Shown here: in pieces, positions 1-7,299 of the stretch
Layout: each line of letters starts with the position of its first letter
How positions within the stretch are numbered: the first letter of the stretch is position 1
NCBI GenBank assembly: GCA_011372845.1
Contig: DSAI01000085.1
Span: 1 to 12,385, forward strand
From: Actinomycetota bacterium
GTDB lineage: Bacteria; Actinomycetota; Coriobacteriia; Anaerosomatales; Anaerosomataceae
DNA length: 12,385 nucleotides
Reading direction: 5' to 3'
Program-made: the position numbers and the translations under genes
The notes under the pieces: model-generated
What the model was told of the DNA's origin: nothing
Seen by the model: only the letters and a program-made list of their open reading frames with translations
Databases searched by the model: none

Positions 1-2
1 CG

Positions 3-332
3 GATATCGGCGTCGCGGCGACCTGCGTGCGCGTGCCGGTGCTCCGTTGTCACGCAGAGGCGGTCGCCGTGGAGTTCGACGCCGCGGTCGAGCCCGCGGC
101 GGCACGGCAGGCGCTCGATGGTGCGTCGGGTGTGAGCGTGCTCGACGACCCCGCCCAGCGTATCTACCCGATGCCCGGGATGCTCGAAGGCACGGACGAC
201 TGCTACGTGGGCAGGATACGGCGGGATGACAGCGTGCGGCACGGTTTGCAGCTCTGGATCGTGGCCGACCAGCTGCGCAAGGGTGCAGCTCTGAACACGG
301 TGCAGATAGCCGAAGCGCTGCTCGCGGGTTAA
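3..332 (+). CDS. asd: Aspartate-semialdehyde dehydrogenase, C-terminal part (5' end outside window)
   Basis: This is the last 109 codons of an open frame that enters from the left edge and stops at TAA 330-332. Asd reduces aspartyl-4-phosphate to aspartate semialdehyde with NADPH, at the branch leading to lysine/diaminopimelate, threonine and methionine; it is cytosolic. The visible part carries the family's TCVRVPV stretch followed by LRCHAEAV, which holds the substrate-site arginine and histidine. The C-terminal helix reads LQLWIVADQLRKGAALNTVQ, typical of bacterial Asd. The catalytic cysteine and NADP-binding N-terminus lie outside the window. An internal GTG at 27 is not the start, because the reading frame and family similarity continue upstream of it. 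It is followed by a 69-base gap with a GC-rich hairpin, so it probably belongs to a separate upstream unit. The family call is confident. Confidence 0.9.
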   Translation, partial: DIGVAATCVRVPVLRCHAEAVAVEFDAAVEPAAARQALDGASGVSVLDDPAQRIYPMPGMLEGTDDCYVGRIRRDDSVRHGLQLWIVADQLRKGAALNTVQIAEALLAG

Positions 333-345
333 CATGGTCACAGGT

Positions 346-371
346 GCGCGTGCGCAGACGGAAGCACGCGC
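346..371 (+). terminator. GC-rich hairpin after asd, possible terminator without T-tract
   Basis: An 8-base arm at 346-353 (GCGCGTGC) is perfectly complementary to 364-371 (GCACGCGC), with a 10-base loop. It sits 14 bases after the asd stop and 30 bases before the response-regulator start. No run of T follows, so a classical intrinsic terminator is not shown. It could be a weak terminator, an mRNA 3'-end stabiliser or part of the leader of the next operon. Confidence 0.35.
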
Positions 372-401
372 TCGAAGTCACAGACCCATGGGGGCGTTGC
401 C

Positions 402-1082
402 ATGTCCGAGCAGACCATCCTTATCGTCGAGGACGACGCGACGATCGCTCGCTTCGTCGAACTCGAGTTGCAGCATGCGGGATATCATGTCCTTAAGGCC
501 AGTGACGGCCCCACAGCCATCGATCTCCTTTTCGACAACGATGTCGACCTCGTGGTCCTCGACCTTATGCTTCCGGGCATCGACGGCATCGATGTTGCCC
601 GCCATATCCGGAAGCGAGGGTCGGAGGTACCGATCCTCATGCTCACCGCGCGGGCGGAAACACACGACGTAGTCGCCGGGTTCGAGGCTGGCGCCGACGA
701 CTACCTCCGGAAGCCGTTCGAGATCCCCGAGCTGATGTCGCGCGTCCGCGCGCTCCTCAAGCGCACCTCGTCGCCGGCGACCCCGGCCCAGATCGAGGCG
801 TCTGGCGTCTCAATCGACACCGAGCGCCGGGTGGCTACGCGTGACGGCGCCGAGCTCGACCTCACCGCGAAGGAGTTCGACCTGCTCGCGTATCTCGTGG
901 CCAACGCAGGGCGCGTCATCTCGCGTGATGAGATCATGGAGGCGGTCTGGGGCGCCAAGCGTGCCACCGACTCGAATGTGATCGAGGTCTTCGTGTGCCA
1001 CATCCGCAACAAGATCGGGGACCACGACAACCGCATCATCCAGACCATCAGGGGAGTCGGCTACTTCTTCGCAAAGGGTTAG
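402..1082 (+). CDS. OmpR/PhoB-family response regulator
   Basis: A 226-residue cytosolic response regulator. Residues 1-120 form a receiver domain with the acidic pair D11/D12, phospho-acceptor D54 (in VLDLMLPG), T82 and K104 (in RKPFE). Residues about 130-226 form the winged-helix effector domain, ending in the characteristic IRGVGYFF. All switch residues are present, so it should be phosphorylated and bind DNA as a dimer. The ATG is preceded by a GGGGG run at 390-394, seven bases upstream, and gives the usual family length. The gap to the next gene, a membrane histidine kinase, is only six bases, so the two form a cognate pair. It is the first gene of a long co-directional run and may regulate that run from the 69-base leader. 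The target genes and signal cannot be read from the sequence. Confidence 0.93.
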   Translation: MSEQTILIVEDDATIARFVELELQHAGYHVLKASDGPTAIDLLFDNDVDLVVLDLMLPGIDGIDVARHIRKRGSEVPILMLTARAETHDVVAGFEAGADDYLRKPFEIPELMSRVRALLKRTSSPATPAQIEASGVSIDTERRVATRDGAELDLTAKEFDLLAYLVANAGRVISRDEIMEAVWGAKRATDSNVIEVFVCHIRNKIGDHDNRIIQTIRGVGYFFAKG

Positions 1083-1088
1083 CACCCG

Positions 1089-2588
1089 GTGCGCTTCAAG
1101 ACGATCCGGTCACGCGTTGCCATCGTTGCCACCCTGTTCGCGGTCGTGCTGGTGGCCACCATCGCCGTCGGCACCTACGCGCTGGTGGCGCGCGGGATGC
1201 AGGCCGCTGCCATCGAGACGGCCGGGCTTCTTGCCGATGTCGCCGAGCGCGTCACGCGAAACACTCTCGATACCGCGCGCGAGCGTGCTGAGTCGGCGGG
1301 CATGGACCGTGAAGAGGCCCAGGCGGCGATGCTGGCCGCCATGGTGGAGGAGCCGCCGGCCCCCTTTGCCGAGGGCCTCGCGTACGAAGGCTCCTTCGCA
1401 CTGCATGTGATCCAACAGCCAGGCGATGAACCCGTCATGGTATGGGGCGTCGGTGAGAGCCATGAGGCGGGCGACGAGACGCTGCGCATGCGGGCGTTCA
1501 CCGGCGACGGGCCCGTGGCGGACTTCCCTGGCGCGCAGCCGCTCATCCGGGGGATGTTCGTGCGTGCCGACCTCGGCGTGTACTCATACTACCTTCCGCT
1601 CGAACTCCCGGGTGTGCACGCGGCTGTGCTCGATGTCGCGTACATGCCACGGGACCAGGAAGCCATCCTCGACGCGACGCGCCTTCCGATCACGGTCCTC
1701 GGCTTGATCGCCCTCACCGGGTCCCTCCTTGCGGCGATGGGGACCACGCGGCGGGCGATCTCCCTGATCGACGACCTGCGGCGCACTGCCGACTCCGTCG
1801 ACGTCGGGGTCCTGGACGTGCGACTGCCGGAAGAGGGCGGTACCGAGGTCGTGGACCTTGCGCGATCGCTCAACCGGCTAATCGACGGTCTTCAGCGGCG
1901 CAACGAGGTGCAGGCACGCTTCATCGCGGACGCATCGCACGAACTCGCCACACCGGTGGCCGGCATACGCGGCTATGTGAACATCCTCCGTGCGTGGGGG
2001 GCCGAGGATCCCGCGCTCCAGGAGGAGGCGGTGAGCGCGATCGATCGAGAGTCGCGCAGGATGGCGCGGCTGTGCAGCGACCTCCTGTCGCTCATCAGGA
2101 GCGAAGAGCAGGTCGAGTACCGGCAGATCCGGTACGACATCAACGCCGTCTGCCGGGAGGTGCTCGCCAACGCGGCCACGCGCTATCTTTCCAAGGAGCT
2201 GCGATTCACGGGACCGCGTGAGGGGCCACTGTGGCTGCACGGTGATCCGGATCGCATCGAGGAAGCGCTGGGCATCCTTGTCGACAACGCGTGCAAGTAC
2301 ACGCCCGATGGAGGGAGCGTGTCGGTGACCACGCGCAGGTCTCGAGATCGCGTCGTCGTCGACGTGACGGACACCGGCGTGGGTATCCCGGAGGAGGACC
2401 TGCCCAACGTGTTCGAGCGCTTCTATCGCAGCGACATCTCACGCTCGCAGGAGACCGGAGGCTTCGGGCTCGGCCTGGCGATCGCCAAACACATCGTCGA
2501 CGTGAGCGATGGCACCATATCGGTGAGAAGCACGGTCGGCTCGGGTACCACCTTCGAGATCTCGCTTCCGAGGCAGAGGGTCAGATGA
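1089..2588 (+). CDS. Membrane sensor histidine kinase (HAMP, HisKA, HATPase)
   Basis: A 499-residue inner-membrane kinase, partner of the response regulator immediately upstream. A first membrane helix lies at about 10-34, an extracytoplasmic sensor region at about 35-195 and a second helix at about 196-218. A HAMP-like linker follows at about 219-270. The H-box around H284 reads SHELATPVAG, where the usual arginine after HEL is alanine. The ATP-binding domain has N400 (DNACKYT), the DTGVGIP box and the GGFGLGLAI lid, so it should be active. The extracytoplasmic domain shows no motif I recognise, so the ligand is unknown. The start is GTG at 1089, with AAAGGG at 1073-1078 as a modest ribosome site; no better start was seen. 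Its TGA overlaps the ATG of the next gene, which suggests translational coupling. Confidence 0.92.
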   Translation: MRFKTIRSRVAIVATLFAVVLVATIAVGTYALVARGMQAAAIETAGLLADVAERVTRNTLDTARERAESAGMDREEAQAAMLAAMVEEPPAPFAEGLAYEGSFALHVIQQPGDEPVMVWGVGESHEAGDETLRMRAFTGDGPVADFPGAQPLIRGMFVRADLGVYSYYLPLELPGVHAAVLDVAYMPRDQEAILDATRLPITVLGLIALTGSLLAAMGTTRRAISLIDDLRRTADSVDVGVLDVRLPEEGGTEVVDLARSLNRLIDGLQRRNEVQARFIADASHELATPVAGIRGYVNILRAWGAEDPALQEEAVSAIDRESRRMARLCSDLLSLIRSEEQVEYRQIRYDINAVCREVLANAATRYLSKELRFTGPREGPLWLHGDPDRIEEALGILVDNACKYTPDGGSVSVTTRRSRDRVVVDVTDTGVGIPEEDLPNVFERFYRSDISRSQETGGFGLGLAIAKHIVDVSDGTISVRSTVGSGTTFEISLPRQRVR

Positions 2589-3187
2589 GCGGAGGCAAGA
2601 TGCGTCAGACCCGCTTCATAGCGCAGGCTGGAGTGATCGCCGCGGTGTATGCCGCCACCAGCCTCGTGATGATCCAGAGCCCGCTCGGTTACGGCCCTGT
2701 GCAGGTGCGCCTGTCCGAGGCGCTCACCGTGATCGCGTGTCTCACGCCTGCTGCGATACCGGGCCTGTGGGCGGGGACGTTAATCGCGAACGCGTTCATG
2801 CTCACGCATGTCGGCGTCCTGGGTCTCCTCGACGTGGTCCTCGGTTCCCTGGCTACGCTCCTCGGGGCGCTCTGGACCTGGAGGTATCGGCATCGTACCG
2901 CGCTGGCGCTTGCGGGACCGGTCGTGACCAACGCGCTCATCGTCCCCGCCTATCTTCCGTTGATGCTGGCGGGTGTCGCGGGCATCGACTTCTACCGCAT
3001 CGAGCAGCTCGGCCTGGACGCATCAGGGACATGGCTTACGATGTACCTGTTCGGTGTCGCCGCGGTCGGCCTTGGCCAGGCCGCGGCAGTGTACGGGCTC
3101 GGCCTCCCGCTGCTGGTGGCGCTCAGGCGTCTCGGCCTTGCGGAGCGGCTCGTCACGAACGGGCGGGGGGATATGCGTGGACAGTGA
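2585..3187 (+). CDS. queT: QueT-family ECF transporter substrate-binding (S) subunit
   Basis: A 200-residue, very hydrophobic protein with about five or six membrane helices. The N-terminal AGVIAAVYAA, then GYGPVQVRLSEALTV, then AAIPGLWAGTLIAN and LDVVLGSLATLLGA, match the QueT (DUF988) family in order. Members are thought to be S components that capture queuosine precursors for a shared ECF energy-coupling module; the substrate assignment in the family rests largely on preQ1-riboswitch association. No energising ATPase or T subunit lies in this window, so it would need one encoded elsewhere. The ATG at 2585 overlaps the kinase stop by four bases, preceded by AGAGGG at 2575-2580. An in-frame ATG at 2600 behind GGAGG (2591-2595) is a serious alternative and would remove five residues. 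No riboswitch-sized leader exists here, since the gene lies inside the run. Confidence 0.85.
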   Translation: MSGGKMRQTRFIAQAGVIAAVYAATSLVMIQSPLGYGPVQVRLSEALTVIACLTPAAIPGLWAGTLIANAFMLTHVGVLGLLDVVLGSLATLLGALWTWRYRHRTALALAGPVVTNALIVPAYLPLMLAGVAGIDFYRIEQLGLDASGTWLTMYLFGVAAVGLGQAAAVYGLGLPLLVALRRLGLAERLVTNGRGDMRGQ

Positions 3188-4964
3188 GGCGGACGGGCGC
3201 CGAGGGGCGCTGATCGCCCACGGGGCCGAGGGGTGCACCGGCTGCTGGACCTGTGTCAGGTGCTGTCCGGTGAGCGCTATCCGGGTGAGCGGTGAGTGCG
3301 CGGAGATCGTCCAGGAGAAGTGCATCGCGTGTGGACAGTGCGTGAACGAGTGCGCACGGAGCGGCATCACGGTGCGCGACGACACGCCACGGGTCCGCGA
3401 ACTGCTGCGCACTCACCGGCACGTGGTGGCTCTGCTTGCGAGCGAGTTCATCGCGGCTTTGTATCCGATGACCGTCGTCCAGATCGAGCGCTCGCTTGAG
3501 GTCATGGGCTTCGATTCGGTCGAGACCACGCTCCTTGGGGAGGAGCTCGTCGCCCAAGCGTACGAGCAGCTTCATGCGCGGGAGGGCAGCGTGCCAAGCT
3601 TGAGGTCCACCTGTCCGGTGGCGATCGACTTCGTGCGCAAGTACCACCCGGCGTTCGTCCAGGCGCTCGCGCCGATCGTGCCGCCCTACGTGGCGCAGGC
3701 GAGACTCATCCGGGCGGTCTACCCTCACGAGGTCGCGATAGTCTACGTCTCCCCGTGCTATGCGCGCAAGGATGAGGCGCTCGATCGGTCGTTCGATGGC
3801 GCCATAGATGTCGCGATCGACTTCACGGAGCTCAAGAGACTGATCCTCGAGGAACGTCCGCTGGTTCCGGGCGGCTCGGTGACCGCACCAGCGCCGAGCA
3901 GGCCGGGCGCGCTGAAGGAGATCTCGCTTACCGACGGGTTCCCTCGGCAGACCCTGGTCTCACGCAATCTGACCGATGCGTCGGTGCACGTCGTACGCGG
4001 TGTTCGAGAGATAGACCGCTTGCTCACGGCCATCGGCGCGGGTGAAGCGGGTCCGCTGGTCATCGACATGCTCAACTGCGAGGGGTGCATCGACGGCCCC
4101 GCTGTGAACCCCAGTCTGTCGCTGTTCGCCAAGCGCAACGTCGAGGCGGCAGCGCGAAGGAGCCCCGGCACCACGCAGGTCAGCACTCGGGCGATGCTGA
4201 CCATGCTTCCCGCGGTTGATCTCATCCGTTCCTTCGTGGCCGAGCCGGTCTCCGTGCCTGTGCCGGATGATGCCGCGATCGACGCGGTGCTCGCCGAGGG
4301 TGGTTTCACACGGGAGACAGCGCTCGACTGCGGTGCATGCGGGTGGCCCACATGCCGTGCGCACGCGGCTGCGATATACAATGCCGAGTCGAGCTGGGAT
4401 CTCTGCCTGCCGCTCCAGCGGCGCCTCCTCCGCGAGCATGCGGCCTCTCTCGCCGAGACCCAGACGCTTGATCCGACTACGGGCCTGTGGAACACGCGCT
4501 CCTTCGGCGATCGTCTGGCCGTCGAGATCGCTCGCCTGAACCGGTACGGGTCGCCGGTATGCGTGGCGTTGATAGACGTCGGCGGGCTCGATGCCATCCG
4601 TGGCGCGAACGATGGATCCGAGGCTGACGAGGCGCTGCGTGCGATCGGCGGACGCTTCAACGCATGCCTTCGCGCCACGGATGTCCTGGCGCGGTGGACC
4701 GGTGACCGATTCGCCGTTGCGCTGTCGGGCGTGAACAAGACCGAGGCGTTCGCCGCGGCCGAGAAGCTGCGCGAGAGCGTGTCCGCGTTCGCACTGGCGG
4801 GCGACGGCTCCGGGTATACACAGGGCGTGAAGGCCACGATATCGATCGGTGTGGCCTCCGCCCCGCGGGGGGCGGAGGCGCGTGATGTGCTGGAGTCGGC
4901 CGACACCGCCCTTCTCGAGGCGATACGCGCCGGAGGAGATCAGGTGCGCCTGGCCCTCGGCTAG
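3177..4964 (+). CDS. Sensory-type [FeFe]-hydrogenase-like protein with degenerate GGDEF domain
   Basis: A 595-residue soluble multidomain protein. Residues 20-59 hold two 4Fe-4S motifs (C20, C23, C26, C30; C49, C52, C55, C59). Residues about 80-345 resemble the [FeFe]-hydrogenase H-cluster domain, with C146 (STCP), C194 (SPCYARK) and C301/C304 (NCEGC) in place of motifs L1, L2 and L3. Residues 385-410 form a Fes-type Fe-S domain, C-x2-C-x4-C-x16-C (C385, C388, C393, C410). A helical linker leads to a GGDEF domain at about 430-595. The signature is TGDRF (508-512) instead of GGDEF, so cyclase activity is unlikely, but the c-di-GMP inhibitory motif R499-A-T-D502 stands at the correct five-residue distance. 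This suggests a redox or H2 sensor that binds c-di-GMP, rather than a catalytic hydrogenase; that role is inference. The GTG start at 3177 follows a G-rich site and overlaps queT by 11 bases. An open frame extends further upstream but lies wholly within queT. Confidence 0.85.
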   Translation: MDSEADGRRGALIAHGAEGCTGCWTCVRCCPVSAIRVSGECAEIVQEKCIACGQCVNECARSGITVRDDTPRVRELLRTHRHVVALLASEFIAALYPMTVVQIERSLEVMGFDSVETTLLGEELVAQAYEQLHAREGSVPSLRSTCPVAIDFVRKYHPAFVQALAPIVPPYVAQARLIRAVYPHEVAIVYVSPCYARKDEALDRSFDGAIDVAIDFTELKRLILEERPLVPGGSVTAPAPSRPGALKEISLTDGFPRQTLVSRNLTDASVHVVRGVREIDRLLTAIGAGEAGPLVIDMLNCEGCIDGPAVNPSLSLFAKRNVEAAARRSPGTTQVSTRAMLTMLPAVDLIRSFVAEPVSVPVPDDAAIDAVLAEGGFTRETALDCGACGWPTCRAHAAAIYNAESSWDLCLPLQRRLLREHAASLAETQTLDPTTGLWNTRSFGDRLAVEIARLNRYGSPVCVALIDVGGLDAIRGANDGSEADEALRAIGGRFNACLRATDVLARWTGDRFAVALSGVNKTEAFAAAEKLRESVSAFALAGDGSGYTQGVKATISIGVASAPRGAEARDVLESADTALLEAIRAGGDQVRLALG

Positions 4965-4972
4965 GAGGCATC

Positions 4973-6028
4973 ATGGAGCACGAAGCGCTTCTGTGGGAGC
5001 CCGATGGCTCGCGCATACACTGCCTTCTGTGCCCCAACGACTGCCGCATAGCAGTAGGAGCGCGTGGTACCTGCGGTGTGCGTGAGAACCGCGCCGGGCG
5101 GCTCATCGCGCTGACGTACGGGCTGGTCTCGTCGGTTGCGGTCGATCCGATCGAGAAGAAGCCGGTCTTCCACTACCAGCCCGGCGCCACGGCGCTCTCG
5201 CTCGGCAGCGTCGGCTGTTCTATGCGATGCGCGCACTGTCAGAACTGGCAGATCAGCCGTGCCGCGGTGGGCGAAGACCCGCACCTCGAGTTCCTGGAGC
5301 CGTCGGCAGTGCCGGATCTGGCCCGTCGACACGGTTGCGCAGGGGTGGCGTTCACCTACAACGAGCCGGTCATCTGGGCCGAGTACGTGCTCGACGTCGC
5401 ACGGCACTCCCACGAGAACGGCCTCTACACGGTGATGGTGACCAACGGGTATGTCACCGAGGCGGGTCTTGACCTGTTCGGGCCGCTTATCGACGTGTGG
5501 CGGGTCGATGTCAAAGGATTCGACGACGCGACCTACAGGAGGCTCTGCAAGGTGCGCTCGGTGAAGCCGGTGCTGGAGATGGCGGAGCGTGCTAAGTCGA
5601 TGTGGGGCATGCACGTGGAGGTCGTCACCAACGTCATCCCCACTGTGAACGATGACGATCGTACTCTGCGGGGTATCGCGGGGTGGATCCGCAGTGGTCT
5701 CGGCGAGGACACGCCGTGGCACATCACGCGTTTCTTCCCGTATCTCGATCTCTCGCATCTCGAACGCACGCCGCTCGAGACGCTCGAGCGTGCACGGCGG
5801 ATCGGACATGAGGAGCGGCTGCACCACGTCTTCCTCGGCAATGTGGACGTGCCCGGCGCAGAGGACACGGTGTGTCCGGCGTGCGGCTCGGTCGCTGTGC
5901 GCCGGCGAGGCTACACGATCGTCGATCGACACGTGAGCGATGGAGCTTGCGCACGCTGCGGCGCGCCGCTGGGCATCATCGGCGGAGATGAACCGCTATC
6001 ATGGAAGCCGACCTCGCACGGTGGATGA
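4973..6028 (+). CDS. amrS: AmmeMemoRadiSam system radical SAM protein AmrS
   Basis: A 351-residue radical SAM protein. The SAM-cluster motif C82-SMR-C86-AH-C89 is intact, preceded by an N-terminal cysteine set (C17, C20, C24, C34) typical of this family, which resembles pyruvate formate-lyase activating enzymes. The stretch around VDPIEKKPVFHY and the FTYNEPVIW segment are also characteristic. Near the C-terminus a CPACG ... CARCG pair forms a zinc-ribbon or rubredoxin-like tail. The name AmrS comes from recurrent association with AMMECR1 and Memo proteins; neither is in this window and the reaction of the system is not established to my knowledge. The ATG has GGAGG at 4964-4968, overlapping the upstream stop codon and four bases before the start, so it is translated next to the hydrogenase-like sensor. 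Both are iron-sulfur proteins, which may reflect a shared anaerobic role. Confidence 0.9.
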   Translation: MEHEALLWEPDGSRIHCLLCPNDCRIAVGARGTCGVRENRAGRLIALTYGLVSSVAVDPIEKKPVFHYQPGATALSLGSVGCSMRCAHCQNWQISRAAVGEDPHLEFLEPSAVPDLARRHGCAGVAFTYNEPVIWAEYVLDVARHSHENGLYTVMVTNGYVTEAGLDLFGPLIDVWRVDVKGFDDATYRRLCKVRSVKPVLEMAERAKSMWGMHVEVVTNVIPTVNDDDRTLRGIAGWIRSGLGEDTPWHITRFFPYLDLSHLERTPLETLERARRIGHEERLHHVFLGNVDVPGAEDTVCPACGSVAVRRRGYTIVDRHVSDGACARCGAPLGIIGGDEPLSWKPTSHGG

Positions 6029-6050
6029 GTGGAACCGCGAAAGGACCGGA

Positions 6051-7295
6051 GTGCAGCCTACTGTCATCATCCCGACGTTCTGGACGAAGCGGCGCACACG
6101 CGGCGGATCGTCGAAGACCCGCACGTCGTTCGACCACCCGACCGTGGTGGGGCAGACCGGCCAGCTGCAGGAGTGTCTGCGGTCGCTTGAGGGCGTCACC
6201 GGTCTTGGGCGGATCATCGTGGTGGTCGCCGCCGCCGACGAGGCCACTGCCAATGCCGCCGAAGACGGCGTTCGCGATGTGCTTGCGGACATGGCGGACC
6301 TCGACACCTTCGTGTTCGGCCAAGCCGAGTTGGGCTCGCTTCACCGGCGGCTCGAGCAGATGGAGTTCGCGGACGTCATCGACGGCGTGTGGCTCTCATC
6401 CTACGGGGGTGCCCGCAACGCAGGGTTGGCGATGGCAGCGGTTCTCGGCAGCGAGGCGGTCGTCTTCGTGGACGACGACGAAGTGGTGGACTCGGCGGAC
6501 TTCCTCGAGAGAGCGCTTGAGGAGCTCGGCGAGCGTCACTCAGACGGGGGCATGGTCTACGCGAAGACAGGACTCTATCGTGACGATTCTGGGGCGCTGG
6601 CTCGTGCCGGTGCGGATCCCTGGTCGGACACGTTCTGGAGGCAGGGGGAGTTCTTCGACCGTGCCGTCACGGCGGTGGCCCGCCCGCCGCGGATCAAGCC
6701 TACGTCGCTGGCGTTCGGTGGGTGCCTCGCACTCCATCGCGACATGTACTGCAACGTACCGTTCGACCCGTGGACGGTACGAGGGGAAGACATCGACTAT
6801 GTCGTCAACGCCCGGATGCATGGCGCCGACATGTTCCTCGACAACGAGTGGTCGGTGGTGCATCGGCCTCCGGCGCCCGCGAGCAGAGCGATGCTTTTCG
6901 GCAACGACGTCTTCAGGTTCATCTACGCGCACAGGAAGCTTGAGTTCTCCAAGTCGCAGGTCGATCTCCGGCAGGTGACCGCCGAGTCCCTGGCGCCGTA
7001 TCCCGGACGCCTTGTGGACGGGTCCATCGGCTGGCGCAGCCGGGTCACCGCTCTGCTCCGGGCCGTTGCCGGCAAGGAGCGCGCCGTGTACATCGATATC
7101 GCCCGGCGACAGGTACCCGAGGCGCAGCGATACGCACGCGACAACTGCGAACGGTACTTCGTCTTCCAGCGCCGGTGGCCGATGCTCATGGACCGGCTCT
7201 GGACGGATCTGCCCCTGCAGTCGCTGTTCACCGGCGAACGGCGTGTGGACCGCGGGGCGCTCACCGGCCGGTTCCCCGGGATCAGGATCGAATGA
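6051..7295 (+). CDS. GT-A fold glycosyltransferase, family 2-like
   Basis: A 414-residue protein opening with TVIIPTFW, the first strand of a GT-A nucleotide-sugar fold. The metal-binding acidic motif is FVDDDE (D141-D143), and a second acidic motif RGEDID (E246, D247) is where family 2 enzymes place the acceptor-activating residue. The C-terminal region, about 290-414, is helical and contains no clear membrane segment. It should transfer a sugar from a nucleotide donor to an unknown acceptor in the cytosol or at the inner membrane face. The GTG at 6051 was chosen because AAAGGA (6040-6045) lies five bases upstream and the fold begins at once. An in-frame ATG at 5988 would overlap amrS and add 21 residues without family character. 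It is separated by 22 bases from amrS and 4 from the exporter gene. The donor, acceptor and exact family are not determinable here. Confidence 0.8.
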   Translation: MQPTVIIPTFWTKRRTRGGSSKTRTSFDHPTVVGQTGQLQECLRSLEGVTGLGRIIVVVAAADEATANAAEDGVRDVLADMADLDTFVFGQAELGSLHRRLEQMEFADVIDGVWLSSYGGARNAGLAMAAVLGSEAVVFVDDDEVVDSADFLERALEELGERHSDGGMVYAKTGLYRDDSGALARAGADPWSDTFWRQGEFFDRAVTAVARPPRIKPTSLAFGGCLALHRDMYCNVPFDPWTVRGEDIDYVVNARMHGADMFLDNEWSVVHRPPAPASRAMLFGNDVFRFIYAHRKLEFSKSQVDLRQVTAESLAPYPGRLVDGSIGWRSRVTALLRAVAGKERAVYIDIARRQVPEAQRYARDNCERYFVFQRRWPMLMDRLWTDLPLQSLFTGERRVDRGALTGRFPGIRIE

Positions 7296-7299
7296 GCGC

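Noticed and set aside
3758..4906. Long reverse-strand open frame of 382 codons opposite the hydrogenase/GGDEF gene
   Set aside because: Its translation is rich in S, R, A and P without any domain pattern, and it mirrors a well-supported gene. It is a high-GC shadow frame.
4961..5932. Reverse-strand open frame of 323 codons opposite amrS
   Set aside because: amrS has intact radical SAM motifs; the reverse frame is histidine/arginine-rich with no family character.
5940..6050. Upstream extension of the glycosyltransferase
   Set aside because: It lies mostly inside amrS and adds no fold elements; the GTG at 6051 has a better ribosome site and begins at the first strand.
6001..6978. Second + strand frame of 325 codons with ATG at 6001
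   Set aside because: It overlaps the glycosyltransferase in another frame; its product is an S/R/T-rich shadow, while the chosen frame has GT-A motifs.
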